64,000 bases of DNA. It comes from Sinorhizobium fredii USDA 257. Its GTDB lineage: Bacteria; Pseudomonadota; Alphaproteobacteria; Rhizobiales; Rhizobiaceae. The translations under genes were made by a program, and so were the position numbers. Positions 55,665-64,000 of this stretch are shown here, one piece after another. The DNA lies in assembly GCF_000265205.3 (NCBI RefSeq), contig NC_018000.1:4898001-4962000 (forward strand). Direction: 5' to 3'. The stretch's first letter is position 1. Every line of letters begins with the position of its first letter. The notes beneath the pieces are model-generated. The model had not been told where the DNA came from. It did no database searches and was given only the letters and a program-made list of their open reading frames with translations.

Positions 55665-56657
55665 ATGACAGTGAGATTTGGTCTTCTGGGCGCCGGACGT
55701 ATCGGCAAGGTTCACGCGAAAGCCGTCAGCGGCAATCCGGACGCCGTCCTTGTCGCGGTTGCCGATGCCTTTCCGGCCGCCGCGGAGGCGATCGCCAAGG
55801 CCTATGGCTGCGAGGTCCGCACCATCGAGGCGATCGAGGCGGCCTCCGACATCGATGCCGTCGTCATCTGCACCCCGACCGACACCCATGCCGATCTGAT
55901 CGAGCGCTTTGCCCGGGCCGGCAAGGCGATCTTCTGCGAAAAGCCGATCGATCTCGACGTCGATCGCGTCAAGGCGTGCCTGAAGGTGGTCGCCGAAACC
56001 GGCGCCAAGCTGATGGTCGGCTTCAACCGCCGCTTCGACCCGCATTTCATGGCCGTGCGCAAGGCAATCGACGCCGGCACGATCGGCGACGTCGAAATGG
56101 TGACCATCACCTCGCGCGATCCGGGCGCGCCGCCGGTCGACTATATCAAGCGGTCGGGCGGCATCTTCCGCGACATGACGATCCACGATTTCGACATGGC
56201 GCGCTTCCTGCTCGGCGAGGAGCCGGTTTCGGTGACGGCGACCGCCGCCGTGCTCGTCGATAAGGCGATCGGCGAAGCCGGCGACTATGACAGCGTCTCC
56301 GTCATCCTGCAGACCGCATCCGGCAAGCAGGCGGTCATCTCCAACTCGCGCCGCGCCACCTACGGCTACGACCAGCGCATCGAGGTGCATGGCTCCAAGG
56401 GCGCCGTTTCGGCCGAGAACCAGCGCCCGGTCTCGATCGAAATCGCCACCGGCGACGGCTACACGCGCCCGCCGCTGCACGACTTTTTCATGACACGCTA
56501 CACAGAAGCCTATGCCAACGAGATCGAGAGCTTCATCGCCGCGATCGAGAAGGGTGCGGTAATCACGCCGTCCGGCAAGGATGGTCTCGCGGCGCTTGCC
56601 CTTGCCGACGCGGCCGTCCGGTCGGTCGCCGAAAAGCGCCAGATCAGCGTCGCCTGA
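55665..56657 (+). CDS. idhA: Inositol 2-dehydrogenase
   Basis: 330-residue NAD-dependent dehydrogenase that oxidises myo-inositol to 2-keto-myo-inositol (scyllo-inosose). The nucleotide fold is GLLGAGRIGKVHA. The catalytic residues are Lys93 (CEKPIDLD), Asp170 and His174 (FRDMTIHDFDMAR), equivalent to the Lys-Asp-His triad of B. subtilis IolG. The length equals S. meliloti IdhA. In rhizobia this gene is needed for growth on inositol, for rhizopine use and, in S. fredii, for competitive nodulation. No iol genes lie beside it, which is the known situation in Sinorhizobium where idhA is unlinked from iolCDEB. Confidence 0.93.
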   Translation: MTVRFGLLGAGRIGKVHAKAVSGNPDAVLVAVADAFPAAAEAIAKAYGCEVRTIEAIEAASDIDAVVICTPTDTHADLIERFARAGKAIFCEKPIDLDVDRVKACLKVVAETGAKLMVGFNRRFDPHFMAVRKAIDAGTIGDVEMVTITSRDPGAPPVDYIKRSGGIFRDMTIHDFDMARFLLGEEPVSVTATAAVLVDKAIGEAGDYDSVSVILQTASGKQAVISNSRRATYGYDQRIEVHGSKGAVSAENQRPVSIEIATGDGYTRPPLHDFFMTRYTEAYANEIESFIAAIEKGAVITPSGKDGLAALALADAAVRSVAEKRQISVA

Positions 56658-56679
56658 CGCTGGAGCGATCTTGAACGCC

Positions 56680-56708
56680 AAAAGGCCGGGCGTCCCCCGG
56701 CCTTTTTT
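56680..56708 (+). terminator. Rho-independent terminator of idhA
   Basis: GGCCGGG (56684-56690) pairs with CCCGGCC (56696-56702), flanked by AAAA before and TTTTTT after. It lies 22 bases after the stop and can also serve the convergent GGDEF-EAL gene, because A/T flanks are present on both sides. Confidence 0.92.
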
Positions 56709-56722
56709 GTTGCTGAGGCAGA

Positions 56723-59086
56723 CTACGCCTCGGCATGTCGGAGCGCCGGGGCGTCCGACGACGAGATCGCTCCGGCACTCGGCGCAAGTCCCGGCCGGCC
56801 GGTGAGGAAGCCCTGTATCTGCCGGCACCCCTCCTCGACGATGATCTGCTTCTGCCGCTCGGTCTCGACACCCTCGGTCACGACCGGCAGGTTGAGGCTA
56901 TGGCCAAGCGCGATGATTGCGCGGATGATCGCGTGCGCGGCGGGGTCCTTGTCGAGTGCCGCGGTGAAGCTGCAGTCGATCTTCAGCTTGTCGAACGGGA
57001 AAGTCTGCAGGTTGGCGAGGGACGAATGTCCCGTGCCGAAGTCGTCCATGACGATCCTGACGCCGAGCAGCCGCAACCGGACGAGCGCCGCCAGCACGTC
57101 TTCCCGGTTGTGCAACAGCGCCGCTTCGGTGAGTTCCAGCTCCAGGCGTCGAGGCTCGAGGCCGGTGCGCCGCAGGATGCCGGCAATCTGATCGAAAAGG
57201 CTCGGCACGAGGAACTGGACCGGCGAGATGTTGACCGAGACGGGCAGAGGGTCTGCCCAGCGGACCGCTTCGGCGCAGGCCTGTTCGAGCACCCATTCGC
57301 CGATCTGGATGATCGAGCCGCTTTCCTCGGCGATCGGAATGAAGACGTTCGGCCCGACGATCCCACGCTCCGGGTGTCTCCAGCGCAATAGCGCCTCGTA
57401 TCCGACCACTCGGTCGTCATGGACGTCGACGAGCGGCTGGTATTCGAGGAACAGCTGACGCCGAAGGATCGCATGCCGGAGATCGCTTTCCATCTGCCGG
57501 CGCGAGCGCAGTGTCTCGTCCATTTCCGCATCGAAGAAGCAGGCGATGCCCTTGCCCGACCGCTTGGCCCGGTAGAGCGCCGTATCGGCATTGTTGCAGA
57601 GCCGCTCGGCCGTCGCGCCGTCACCGGGATAGATCGCCACCCCCATGCTGACGCCGACGGCCATCGGATCGCGGTGGGTATCCATCTCCTCCGCAAAGAG
57701 CCGGAGGATGCGGTCCGACAATTGCCGCGCCGCCTCCGGCTGGACGGCACCGGTCTGCAGGACCGCGAATTCGTCGCCGCCTAGCCGCGCGATCGTGTCG
57801 GCCTCACCCGCCGCGGCGCGGAGAATATCGGCAACCTTGCGCAGGATCCGATCCCCCTCGCCATGGCCGAAGATATCGTTCACGGCCTTGAAGCGATCGA
57901 GGTCGAGGCAGAAGACGGCGAGGTGTTCGTTCCTTGCAGCCGCGACCGCTGGGGCCTGTCTCATCCGTCTCTCGAAGGAACTGCGGTTGGAGAGATCCGT
58001 CAGGCCGTCATGATGCGCCAGATGCTCGATGGTCCTTTCGGCCTCCTTGCGGGCGCTGAGGTCTCGCACGAAGATCACGTCGGATTGGCGGCCGCGATAC
58101 TCGATCGTTCGGCAGACGTGCTCGACCGGCACACGGCGTCCGTCGGCGCAGATCAGTTCGACCTCGGCGGGACCGTTGTCGATCTGGCGCTCGCGCGGCT
58201 CGTGACCCTGCGGTGACGCGAAGAGCCCTTCGGGCTTTCTGCCGATAAGATCGGCCGCCTTCGCGCCGCAGAGGCTGACAAACCGTTCGTTCGCATCGAC
58301 GACCCTGCCATTGCAGACGATCACCATTCCCTCGAGCGATGCGTTGGCGAGACCGCGCAGGTCAGTCAGATGCCGATCGATGAAGAGCGCGCCCAAGGCG
58401 GTGAGGATCAGCGTGGTGGAGGCGACGACGACACCGCCGGCGAGCCAGACGGGATCGAACGCGTCCGCTGCCGCCACGCTCGGGTCCGGCACCAGGGTGC
58501 CGCCGCTCATCGAGGTGAAGTGCAGGACGCATATTGCAAGCACCAGCAGCAGCGTCGGAGCGACCAGCTTGTGCGCGCCTCCGAGAGCCCGAAAGGCATG
58601 GAGCGCAAGGGCGGCGATCAGCGGGCCGAATAAGACGGCGGCGAAGCTCATCTGCGGATCGAAGTCGATTCGCCCCTGGGTCTCGATGGCGCGCATGCCC
58701 GTTACATGCATGGCGGCGATGCCGAGGCCGAGGAAAATTCCGGCACCGGGGAAAGCATAGCGGGAGGTGCCGACAAGGGCCGTCGCAAAGGCGATCCAGG
58801 ACGCGGCCACCGCAACGAGCGCGGAAAACAATGTGCCCCAGGCGTCGTAGGCGATCGGCACGCCACCGTCATAGGCGAGCATCGCAATGAAATGCGTCGA
58901 CCAGACGCCGACGCCGCAGGCAAAGGCGCAGGCCGCGGTCCAGAGGTGCCGCTGCCAGCCTTCGCTGCGCTCGGCGCGCTGCAGGAGCAGCATCGTCGCC
59001 GCGCTGCCGGCCAGACAGACGATCGCCGCCACTGCAACCAGACGCCAGTCGTGACGATCGCTGATGCATGCAAGTACTGAGAACAT
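56723..59086 (-). CDS. MHYT-PAS-GGDEF-EAL membrane signalling protein
   Basis: 787-residue cyclic-di-GMP enzyme. About seven membrane segments in the first 240 residues carry three MHYT-like motifs (STHFIAML, AAMHVTGM, LHFTSMSGG), thought to bind copper and sense oxygen, CO or NO. A PAS domain follows (about 250-365; VICNGRVVDANERFVSL is close), then GGDEF (RLGGDEFAVL) and EAL (GYEALLRWRHPE). EAL active-site residues are intact (NISPVQF, ELTEAALL, DDFGTGHSS, EGVETERQ, QGF). The I-site RxxD before GGDEF reads GEAD, so product inhibition is probably absent. ATG 59086 follows GGGAGAC. It converges with idhA. Confidence 0.9.
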   Translation of the reverse strand: MFSVLACISDRHDWRLVAVAAIVCLAGSAATMLLLQRAERSEGWQRHLWTAACAFACGVGVWSTHFIAMLAYDGGVPIAYDAWGTLFSALVAVAASWIAFATALVGTSRYAFPGAGIFLGLGIAAMHVTGMRAIETQGRIDFDPQMSFAAVLFGPLIAALALHAFRALGGAHKLVAPTLLLVLAICVLHFTSMSGGTLVPDPSVAAADAFDPVWLAGGVVVASTTLILTALGALFIDRHLTDLRGLANASLEGMVIVCNGRVVDANERFVSLCGAKAADLIGRKPEGLFASPQGHEPRERQIDNGPAEVELICADGRRVPVEHVCRTIEYRGRQSDVIFVRDLSARKEAERTIEHLAHHDGLTDLSNRSSFERRMRQAPAVAAARNEHLAVFCLDLDRFKAVNDIFGHGEGDRILRKVADILRAAAGEADTIARLGGDEFAVLQTGAVQPEAARQLSDRILRLFAEEMDTHRDPMAVGVSMGVAIYPGDGATAERLCNNADTALYRAKRSGKGIACFFDAEMDETLRSRRQMESDLRHAILRRQLFLEYQPLVDVHDDRVVGYEALLRWRHPERGIVGPNVFIPIAEESGSIIQIGEWVLEQACAEAVRWADPLPVSVNISPVQFLVPSLFDQIAGILRRTGLEPRRLELELTEAALLHNREDVLAALVRLRLLGVRIVMDDFGTGHSSLANLQTFPFDKLKIDCSFTAALDKDPAAHAIIRAIIALGHSLNLPVVTEGVETERQKQIIVEEGCRQIQGFLTGRPGLAPSAGAISSSDAPALRHAEA

Positions 59087-59192
59087 GACTGTCTCCCGCC
59101 TCGGAAAACAGCTTGGCAAGCAGACGCTAAATAACCGTAAATTGTACTAGTATGATAATTCGCCTCGAAATGTTTGACCGTGAGGTCCCCTC

Positions 59193-60404
59193 TCAGGCAT
59201 GCCCGGCGGCGGTGATATCGCTGTCGATAGCGCTCAGAGCCCGGTCGACATGGCCGTCGAAGACAAGCCGCTGCTCGTCGCCGACCACGGTGATCTCCGG
59301 CAGGCCTTCGAGGCGCACCTGCAGCGATTGCGCAAGCCCCTCCTCCACGCCCTTCTGGAGGAGATCGAAGTAGCGCGTCCCCTGACCCGTGACGAAGATC
59401 GGCATCGGCTCGTAGAGACTCAAGAGGCGGGAAATGCCGTTGCCGAGCGCGATGCCAGCCTGGCGGAAGGCATAGCCGGGCATGCGCTGGCCCTGCCGCG
59501 CACCGGCGGCGACCTTGTCCATTTCGGCAAGCGGCACGAATTTCGCCGGGATCGTATCGGACGGCACCTCGAAGGCGGCGCGCAGAATGCCGTAGAAGCC
59601 GGCTGCAGCTTCGATGCAGCCAAAGGAGCCGCAGCGACAGAGCCCGGCGGACGCGGCGTGCAGCATGTGACCGAAATTCGGCGCGGAAACGTCGAGTTCG
59701 CCCGACCGACCCTTTCTGGCAAGGCCGAGACCGATGCTGTGGCCGAGCGAGATGGCCGCCAGCCCCTTGAAAGCCTCGCCCTTCTCCTCCGCTTTGGCCG
59801 CAAGCGCCTGGGCGACGAGCAAAGTCTCGTTGCTGAGCATGATCCGGGCGCACCAGTCGTCACCGAGCAGCTTCACGAAATCGAGCTCCTCACTGCCGAA
59901 GACCGGCGACCAGAGGAGCCTCGCACCGTCGCCCGCCACCAGCCCCTTGCTGCTGATGGAAATGGCAAGCACCCGGTCCTTGGCGATGCGCGTGCGCTGC
60001 AGCAGACGCTCGAGCGCCGCGACGAAAACCTGTCCGAAGGCCGCCGTGCCGCCGGCGTCGCGGCCGCGCGCCTCCTCGAAGCGATCGAGCAGCACGCCGC
60101 CATAATCGGCAAGCGAATATTGGACGATGTCGGAGGAGATGCGCACGATGATCACGTAGCTGCAGTCCCGTCGCGGCGCAAAAAGGACGCGTGGCCGCCC
60201 CCGGCCGCCCTGCACATGCTGCTCGGTCTTGGCGATCGTCCCCGATCGCTCCAGTTCCGCCGTGATGACCGAGATGGTCGCCGAGGCGAGACCGGTCTGC
60301 TCGGCGATTTCCGTGTGGGAGAGCGGACCCCTTCGCCGAAGCGCCGAAAGCACCAGGGCGCTGTTTTGCTGACGCACGACTTCGGTGCTGGATTTGGTCA
60401 GCAT
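59193..60404 (-). CDS. ROK-family transcriptional repressor
   Basis: 403 residues: an N-terminal winged helix (QQNSALVLSALRRRGPLSHTEIAEQTGLASATISVITAEL) and a C-terminal sugar-kinase-like ROK domain with the zinc motif CRCGSFGCIE. The kinase catalytic motif is degenerate, as in regulators such as XylR/NagC/Mlc. It is divergent from the xylose-type ABC transporter. A perfect 10+10 dyad lies between them, so it is very likely the repressor of that transporter, released by the imported sugar or its phosphate. In S. meliloti FrcR is a similar regulator of a fructose transporter, but the binding protein here is xylose-like. Confidence 0.88.
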   Translation of the reverse strand: MLTKSSTEVVRQQNSALVLSALRRRGPLSHTEIAEQTGLASATISVITAELERSGTIAKTEQHVQGGRGRPRVLFAPRRDCSYVIIVRISSDIVQYSLADYGGVLLDRFEEARGRDAGGTAAFGQVFVAALERLLQRTRIAKDRVLAISISSKGLVAGDGARLLWSPVFGSEELDFVKLLGDDWCARIMLSNETLLVAQALAAKAEEKGEAFKGLAAISLGHSIGLGLARKGRSGELDVSAPNFGHMLHAASAGLCRCGSFGCIEAAAGFYGILRAAFEVPSDTIPAKFVPLAEMDKVAAGARQGQRMPGYAFRQAGIALGNGISRLLSLYEPMPIFVTGQGTRYFDLLQKGVEEGLAQSLQVRLEGLPEITVVGDEQRLVFDGHVDRALSAIDSDITAAGHA

Positions 60405-60483
60405 TTACACGTCCCTGGCCTTGGCGGATTGCGTGATCACCTGCCCTCTCAAGCCCCTGTTGAATGGCGAAACAAGGCCTTGT

Positions 60484-60512
60484 TGACAGCCTTCTAAAAC
60501 TCTGACATTTAT
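60484..60512 (+). promoter_or_regulatory. Possible promoter of the xylose-type transporter
   Basis: TTGACA at 60484-60489 and, 17 bases on, CATTTA at 60507-60512. The -35 is consensus, the -10 is poor. It abuts the palindrome at 60513-60533, so a repressor bound there would cover the transcription start. Confidence 0.4.
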
Positions 60513-60533
60513 TTTCTCGACTGTCGAGAAAAA
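60513..60533. promoter_or_regulatory. 21-bp palindrome, candidate ROK operator
   Basis: TTTTCTCGAC (60513-60522), one T, GTCGAGAAAA (60524-60533): a perfect 10-bp inverted repeat. A/T ends with a CG-containing centre are typical of ROK (NagC/Mlc/XylR) operators. It lies about 104 bases before xylF and 109 before the regulator, so it could control both. Confidence 0.7.
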
Positions 60534-60636
60534 AGCCGTGCAGGAGCGGCGGCGAGGTTTGCGACAGCAATTCACGGCTCGTTGGGGATGCGTGCGGGAG
60601 GTTCGTGCGCGCGGCGTAGCCACTTGGGAGGATAGA

Positions 60637-61674
60637 ATGAAATCCATTTTGAAGCTGATGGCAGGGGCTGCCATCATCGCGTCCATGCATTCCGCAGCAG
60701 TCGCCAAGGACCTCGTTGTCGGCGTCTCCTGGTCGAACTTCCAGGAAGAGCGCTGGAAAACCGACGAGGCCGCCATCAAGGCCGCACTTGAAGCCTCCGG
60801 CGACAAATATATTTCCGCTGACGCACAGTCTTCGGCTGCCAAGCAGCTCACCGACATCGAATCGCTGATCGCCCAGGGCGCCAACGCGCTGATCGTGCTG
60901 GCGCAGGATTCCGACGCGATCGCCCCGGCGATCGAAAAGGCCACCGCCGAGGGCATTCCGGTCGTCGGCTACGACCGCCTGATCGAGAACCCGGCCGCCT
61001 TCTACATCACCTTCGACAACAAGGAAGTGGGCCGCATGCAGGCCCGCGAAGTGTTCAAGGCGAAGCCGGAGGGCAACTTCGTCTTCATCAAGGGCTCCTC
61101 CTCCGATCCGAACGCCGACTTCCTCTTCTCCGGTCAGATGGAGGTGCTTAAGGAAGCCGTCGACGCCGGCAAGGTCAAGAATGTCGGCGAGGCCTATACG
61201 GACGGCTGGAAGCCGGAAAACGCCCAGAAGAACATGGAGCAGTTCCTGACCGCCAACGACAACAAGGTCGACGCGGTCGTCGCCTCCAACGACGGCACCG
61301 CCGGCGGCGCGATCGCAGCGCTTGACGCGCAGGGCCTTGCCGGCTCGGTTCCGGTCTCCGGCCAGGACGCCGACAAGGCGGCACTGAACCGTGTTGCGCT
61401 CGGCACGCAGACCGTTTCGGTCTGGAAGGACTCGCGCGAACTCGGCAAGCGCGCCGCCGAGATCGCCGCCGAACTGGCAAGCGGCAAGAAGATGGAAGAA
61501 GTCGCCGGCGTGAGCACCTTCAACGGCGGACCGAAGGGCGTCGCCATGCAGTCGGTCTTCCTCGCACCGCTGCCGATCACCAAGGACAACCTGAACGTCG
61601 TCATCGAGGCCGGCTGGATTTCCAAGGAAGAAGCCTGCCAGGGCGTCCAGGGTGACATCGCCGCGTGCAAGTAA
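60637..61674 (+). CDS. xylF: Xylose-type periplasmic sugar-binding protein
   Basis: 345 residues with a signal peptide ([23 protein letters not shown], cleavage before KDL). The mature protein follows E. coli XylF closely: [113 protein letters not shown] and [14 protein letters not shown]. The ligand is therefore probably D-xylose. It is not FrcB-like. ATG 60637 follows GGGAGG with 5-base spacing. It is first in the operon and controlled by the divergent ROK gene. Confidence 0.87.
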   Translation: MKSILKLMAGAAIIASMHSAAVAKDLVVGVSWSNFQEERWKTDEAAIKAALEASGDKYISADAQSSAAKQLTDIESLIAQGANALIVLAQDSDAIAPAIEKATAEGIPVVGYDRLIENPAAFYITFDNKEVGRMQAREVFKAKPEGNFVFIKGSSSDPNADFLFSGQMEVLKEAVDAGKVKNVGEAYTDGWKPENAQKNMEQFLTANDNKVDAVVASNDGTAGGAIAALDAQGLAGSVPVSGQDADKAALNRVALGTQTVSVWKDSRELGKRAAEIAAELASGKKMEEVAGVSTFNGGPKGVAMQSVFLAPLPITKDNLNVVIEAGWISKEEACQGVQGDIAACK

Positions 61675-61709
61675 GCCGCAGCGACCGGGCTGAGCTCTAA
61701 ATTGTCGAG

Positions 61710-61738
61710 AGCGCCGCAACGCACCCCGTTGCGGCGCT
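61710..61738 (+). terminator. Intercistronic hairpin after xylF
   Basis: A perfect 12-bp stem (AGCGCCGCAACG at 61710-61721 and CGTTGCGGCGCT at 61727-61738) with a 5-nt loop and no T tract. It begins 36 bases after the xylF stop. It probably protects the xylF 3' end or causes partial polarity. Confidence 0.65.
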
Positions 61739-61883
61739 TGCGCGAGGTGCGAAGCGGATCGACAGGCTGCACTGAAGCAATCCAATGAGCGATCGACGCC
61801 CGTCGCCGTCACCGGACTTGTCGCGTCCACCGGCTTTTTGTGCCATCGACGCGACGACATCGAACACATGAGTGGGGGAAGGC

Positions 61884-63233
61884 ATGTCCATGGCCGACAT
61901 CACACAAGTCAACCAGACACAGGGCAACCAGACACAGGGCGCCCATGCGAACCGCGCCCGGACGGCAGACGAAAACCCGGTGAAACGCTTCTTCCGCGCC
62001 ACCGAAATCGACACCCGGCTGCTCGGCATGGTCGGCGCGCTCATCATCATATGGCTCGGCTTCCAGGTGATGACCGGCGGGCTGTTCCTGACGCCGCGCA
62101 ACCTGTGGAACCTGACGGTCCAGACCTCATCCGTCGCCGTCATGGCGACCGGCATGGTGCTGATCATCGTCACCCGCAACATCGACCTTTCGGTCGGCTC
62201 CGTGCTCGGCTTCTGCGGCATGACCATGGGGGTTCTGCAGGCGCAGGTGCTGCCGCAATATCTCGGGCTCGGTCACCCCGCCATCTGGGCGATCACCCTG
62301 GCCTGCGGCATCGCGGTCGGCGGCGCCATCGGCGCGTTTCAGGGATCGATCATCGCCTTCCTCAACGTTCCCGCCTTCATCGTCACGCTTGGCGGCCTGC
62401 TCGTCTGGCGCGGCGCCACCTGGTTCGTGACGAGCGGCCAGACGGTTGCGCCGATGGACGCCACCTTCCGCCTCATGGGCGGCGGCACCGAGGGGTCGAT
62501 CGGCGCCACGGCGAGCTGGATCGTCGGCGTTCTCGCCTGCATCGCCATCGTCGGGGCCATCCTCAATTCGCGCAAACAGCGCAAGCGCTTCGGCTTCCCG
62601 TTGCGTCCCGTCTGGGCGGAGTATTTCCTGGCAATCCTTGGCTGCGTCCTGGTGCTTGGCGCGATTGCGGTTGCCAACCACTATTACTGGCCGGTCAACA
62701 TTGCCCGCAAATATGCCGATGCCAACGGCATCGCCTGGCCCGACGGCGGCCTGCAGATCTCGCACGGCATCGCCATTCCCGTGCTGGTCGCCGTGGCCGT
62801 CGGCATCGCCATGACTTTCATCGCCACCCGCCTCCGCTTCGGCCGTTACGTCTTCGCGCTCGGCGGCAACCCCGAAGCGGCTGAACTCGCCGGCATCAAG
62901 ACGCGTTGGGTCACCGTCAAGATCTTCATGCTGATGGGCGTGCTCTGCGCCATCGCCGCGGCGATCTCGACGGCGCGTCTCAACGCGGCAACCAATGCGC
63001 AAGGGGAACTCGACGAGCTCTACACGATCGCCGCGGCCGTCATCGGCGGCACCTCGCTCGGCGGCGGTGTCGGGACCATAGCCGGCGCCATGATCGGCGC
63101 GCTCGTCATGCAATCACTGCAATCGGGCATGGTGCTGCTCGGCATCGACTCGCCGTTCCAGCGCATCGTCGTCGGTGTGGTCCTCGTCGTCGCCGTCTGG
63201 CTCGACACCGTCTACCGCGCCCGCGCCAAGTAA
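61884..63233 (+). CDS. xylH: Xylose-type ABC transporter permease
   Basis: 449-residue CUT2 permease, longer than GguB because of an extended loop in the second half (HYYWPVNIARKYADANGIAWPDGGLQISH). Such loops are seen in XylH-type permeases. Conserved motifs are MVLIIVTRNIDLSVGSVLGF, NVPAFIVTLGGLLVWRGATW and FALGGNPEAAELAGIKTRW. The first 35 residues are a Gln/Asn-rich cytoplasmic tail. ATG 61884 is used; ATG 61890 and GTG 61872 are alternatives sharing the GGGGGAAGG region. The ATPase gene starts 15 bases after its stop. Confidence 0.87.
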   Translation: MSMADITQVNQTQGNQTQGAHANRARTADENPVKRFFRATEIDTRLLGMVGALIIIWLGFQVMTGGLFLTPRNLWNLTVQTSSVAVMATGMVLIIVTRNIDLSVGSVLGFCGMTMGVLQAQVLPQYLGLGHPAIWAITLACGIAVGGAIGAFQGSIIAFLNVPAFIVTLGGLLVWRGATWFVTSGQTVAPMDATFRLMGGGTEGSIGATASWIVGVLACIAIVGAILNSRKQRKRFGFPLRPVWAEYFLAILGCVLVLGAIAVANHYYWPVNIARKYADANGIAWPDGGLQISHGIAIPVLVAVAVGIAMTFIATRLRFGRYVFALGGNPEAAELAGIKTRWVTVKIFMLMGVLCAIAAAISTARLNAATNAQGELDELYTIAAAVIGGTSLGGGVGTIAGAMIGALVMQSLQSGMVLLGIDSPFQRIVVGVVLVVAVWLDTVYRARAK

Positions 63234-63248
63234 GAAGGAGTTCGAACG

Positions 63249-64000
<752 letters not shown>

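Noticed and set aside
60637-61674. Identification of the 59-64 kb locus as the S. meliloti fructose operon frcRBCA
   Set aside because: The ROK regulator and the single-domain ATPase fit, but the binding protein matches XylF-type motifs (ERW...[17 protein letters not shown]) and not FrcB as I remember it.

Overview
The window is high-GC alphaproteobacterial DNA from the Sinorhizobium/Ensifer lineage. The evidence is a run of genes known from these bacteria: choXWV choline transport, nolR, bacA, the bdhA-xdhA-xdhB operon, the chvE-gguABC sugar locus with gbpR, idhA, and rhizobial intergenic palindromes of the 'ccctctccccgc...gcggggagaggg' type. Housekeeping genes (der, map, mnmD, glpK) and the density of catabolic operons fit a chromosome. 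From memory of the S. meliloti literature, choXWV is chromosomal there, while engA/der, bacA, glpK-bdhA-xdhAB and probably the chvE and idhA loci are on megaplasmid pSymB, after a reported chromosome-to-pSymB translocation. Finding them together suggests the untransferred arrangement, as in a S. fredii-like relative rather than S. meliloti.

Layout. 1-2.4 kb: choline ABC transporter (choX 3' end, choW, choV). 2.4-3.7 kb: a frameshifted HugZ-like gene and nolR with NolR-type sites upstream. 3.9-9.8 kb: omega-aminotransferase, adenine deaminase, a GH13 alpha-glucosidase and a divergent KDG kinase. 10-18.8 kb: der with a TPR membrane protein, NnrU, a polysaccharide deacetylase, bacA, an MFS permease, a methionine aminopeptidase and a luciferase-like oxidoreductase. 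18.9-25.4 kb: glpK divergent from bdhA-xdhA-xdhB. 25.6-34 kb: purine degradation (LysR regulator, puuD, guaD, then on the other strand puuE-uraD-allA-uraH) with lldD in between. 34-41 kb: an FAD oxidoreductase divergent from mnmD (together resembling a split MnmC), a host-attachment-family protein, a DEAD-box helicase, an isochorismatase-family hydrolase, a DMT permease and a second frameshifted gene. 41.2-44.4 kb: ATP-grasp / alpha-E / transglutaminase cluster. 44.7-54.4 kb: chvE-gguA-gguB-gguC-aldehyde dehydrogenase-arabinonate dehydratase with divergent gbpR. 54.5-59.1 kb: J-domain-like protein, small membrane protein, idhA, MHYT-PAS-GGDEF-EAL protein. 59.2-64 kb: ROK regulator divergent from a xylose-type ABC transporter whose ATPase gene runs off the end.

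How the genes work together. Xanthine dehydrogenase makes urate, PuuD hydroxylates it at the membrane, UraH and UraD convert the product to allantoin, PuuE opens the ring, and AllA splits ureidoglycolate. Ade and GuaD feed bases into this route. The sugar loci pair uptake with oxidation (arabinose/galactose to 2-oxoglutarate semialdehyde) or sit near inositol oxidation. Several genes (bacA, nolR, idhA, bdhA, choXWV) belong to families tied to life with legumes or in the rhizosphere. All three transport operons carry a stable hairpin just after the binding-protein gene.

No tRNA, rRNA, CRISPR array, insertion sequence or phage gene was recognised. No wholly new system is obvious. The best candidates for unexplained biology are the ATP-grasp/alpha-E/transglutaminase trio, the divergent MnmC halves, a 28-codon ORF fused by overlaps into the allantoin operon, and an orphan J-domain-like protein.
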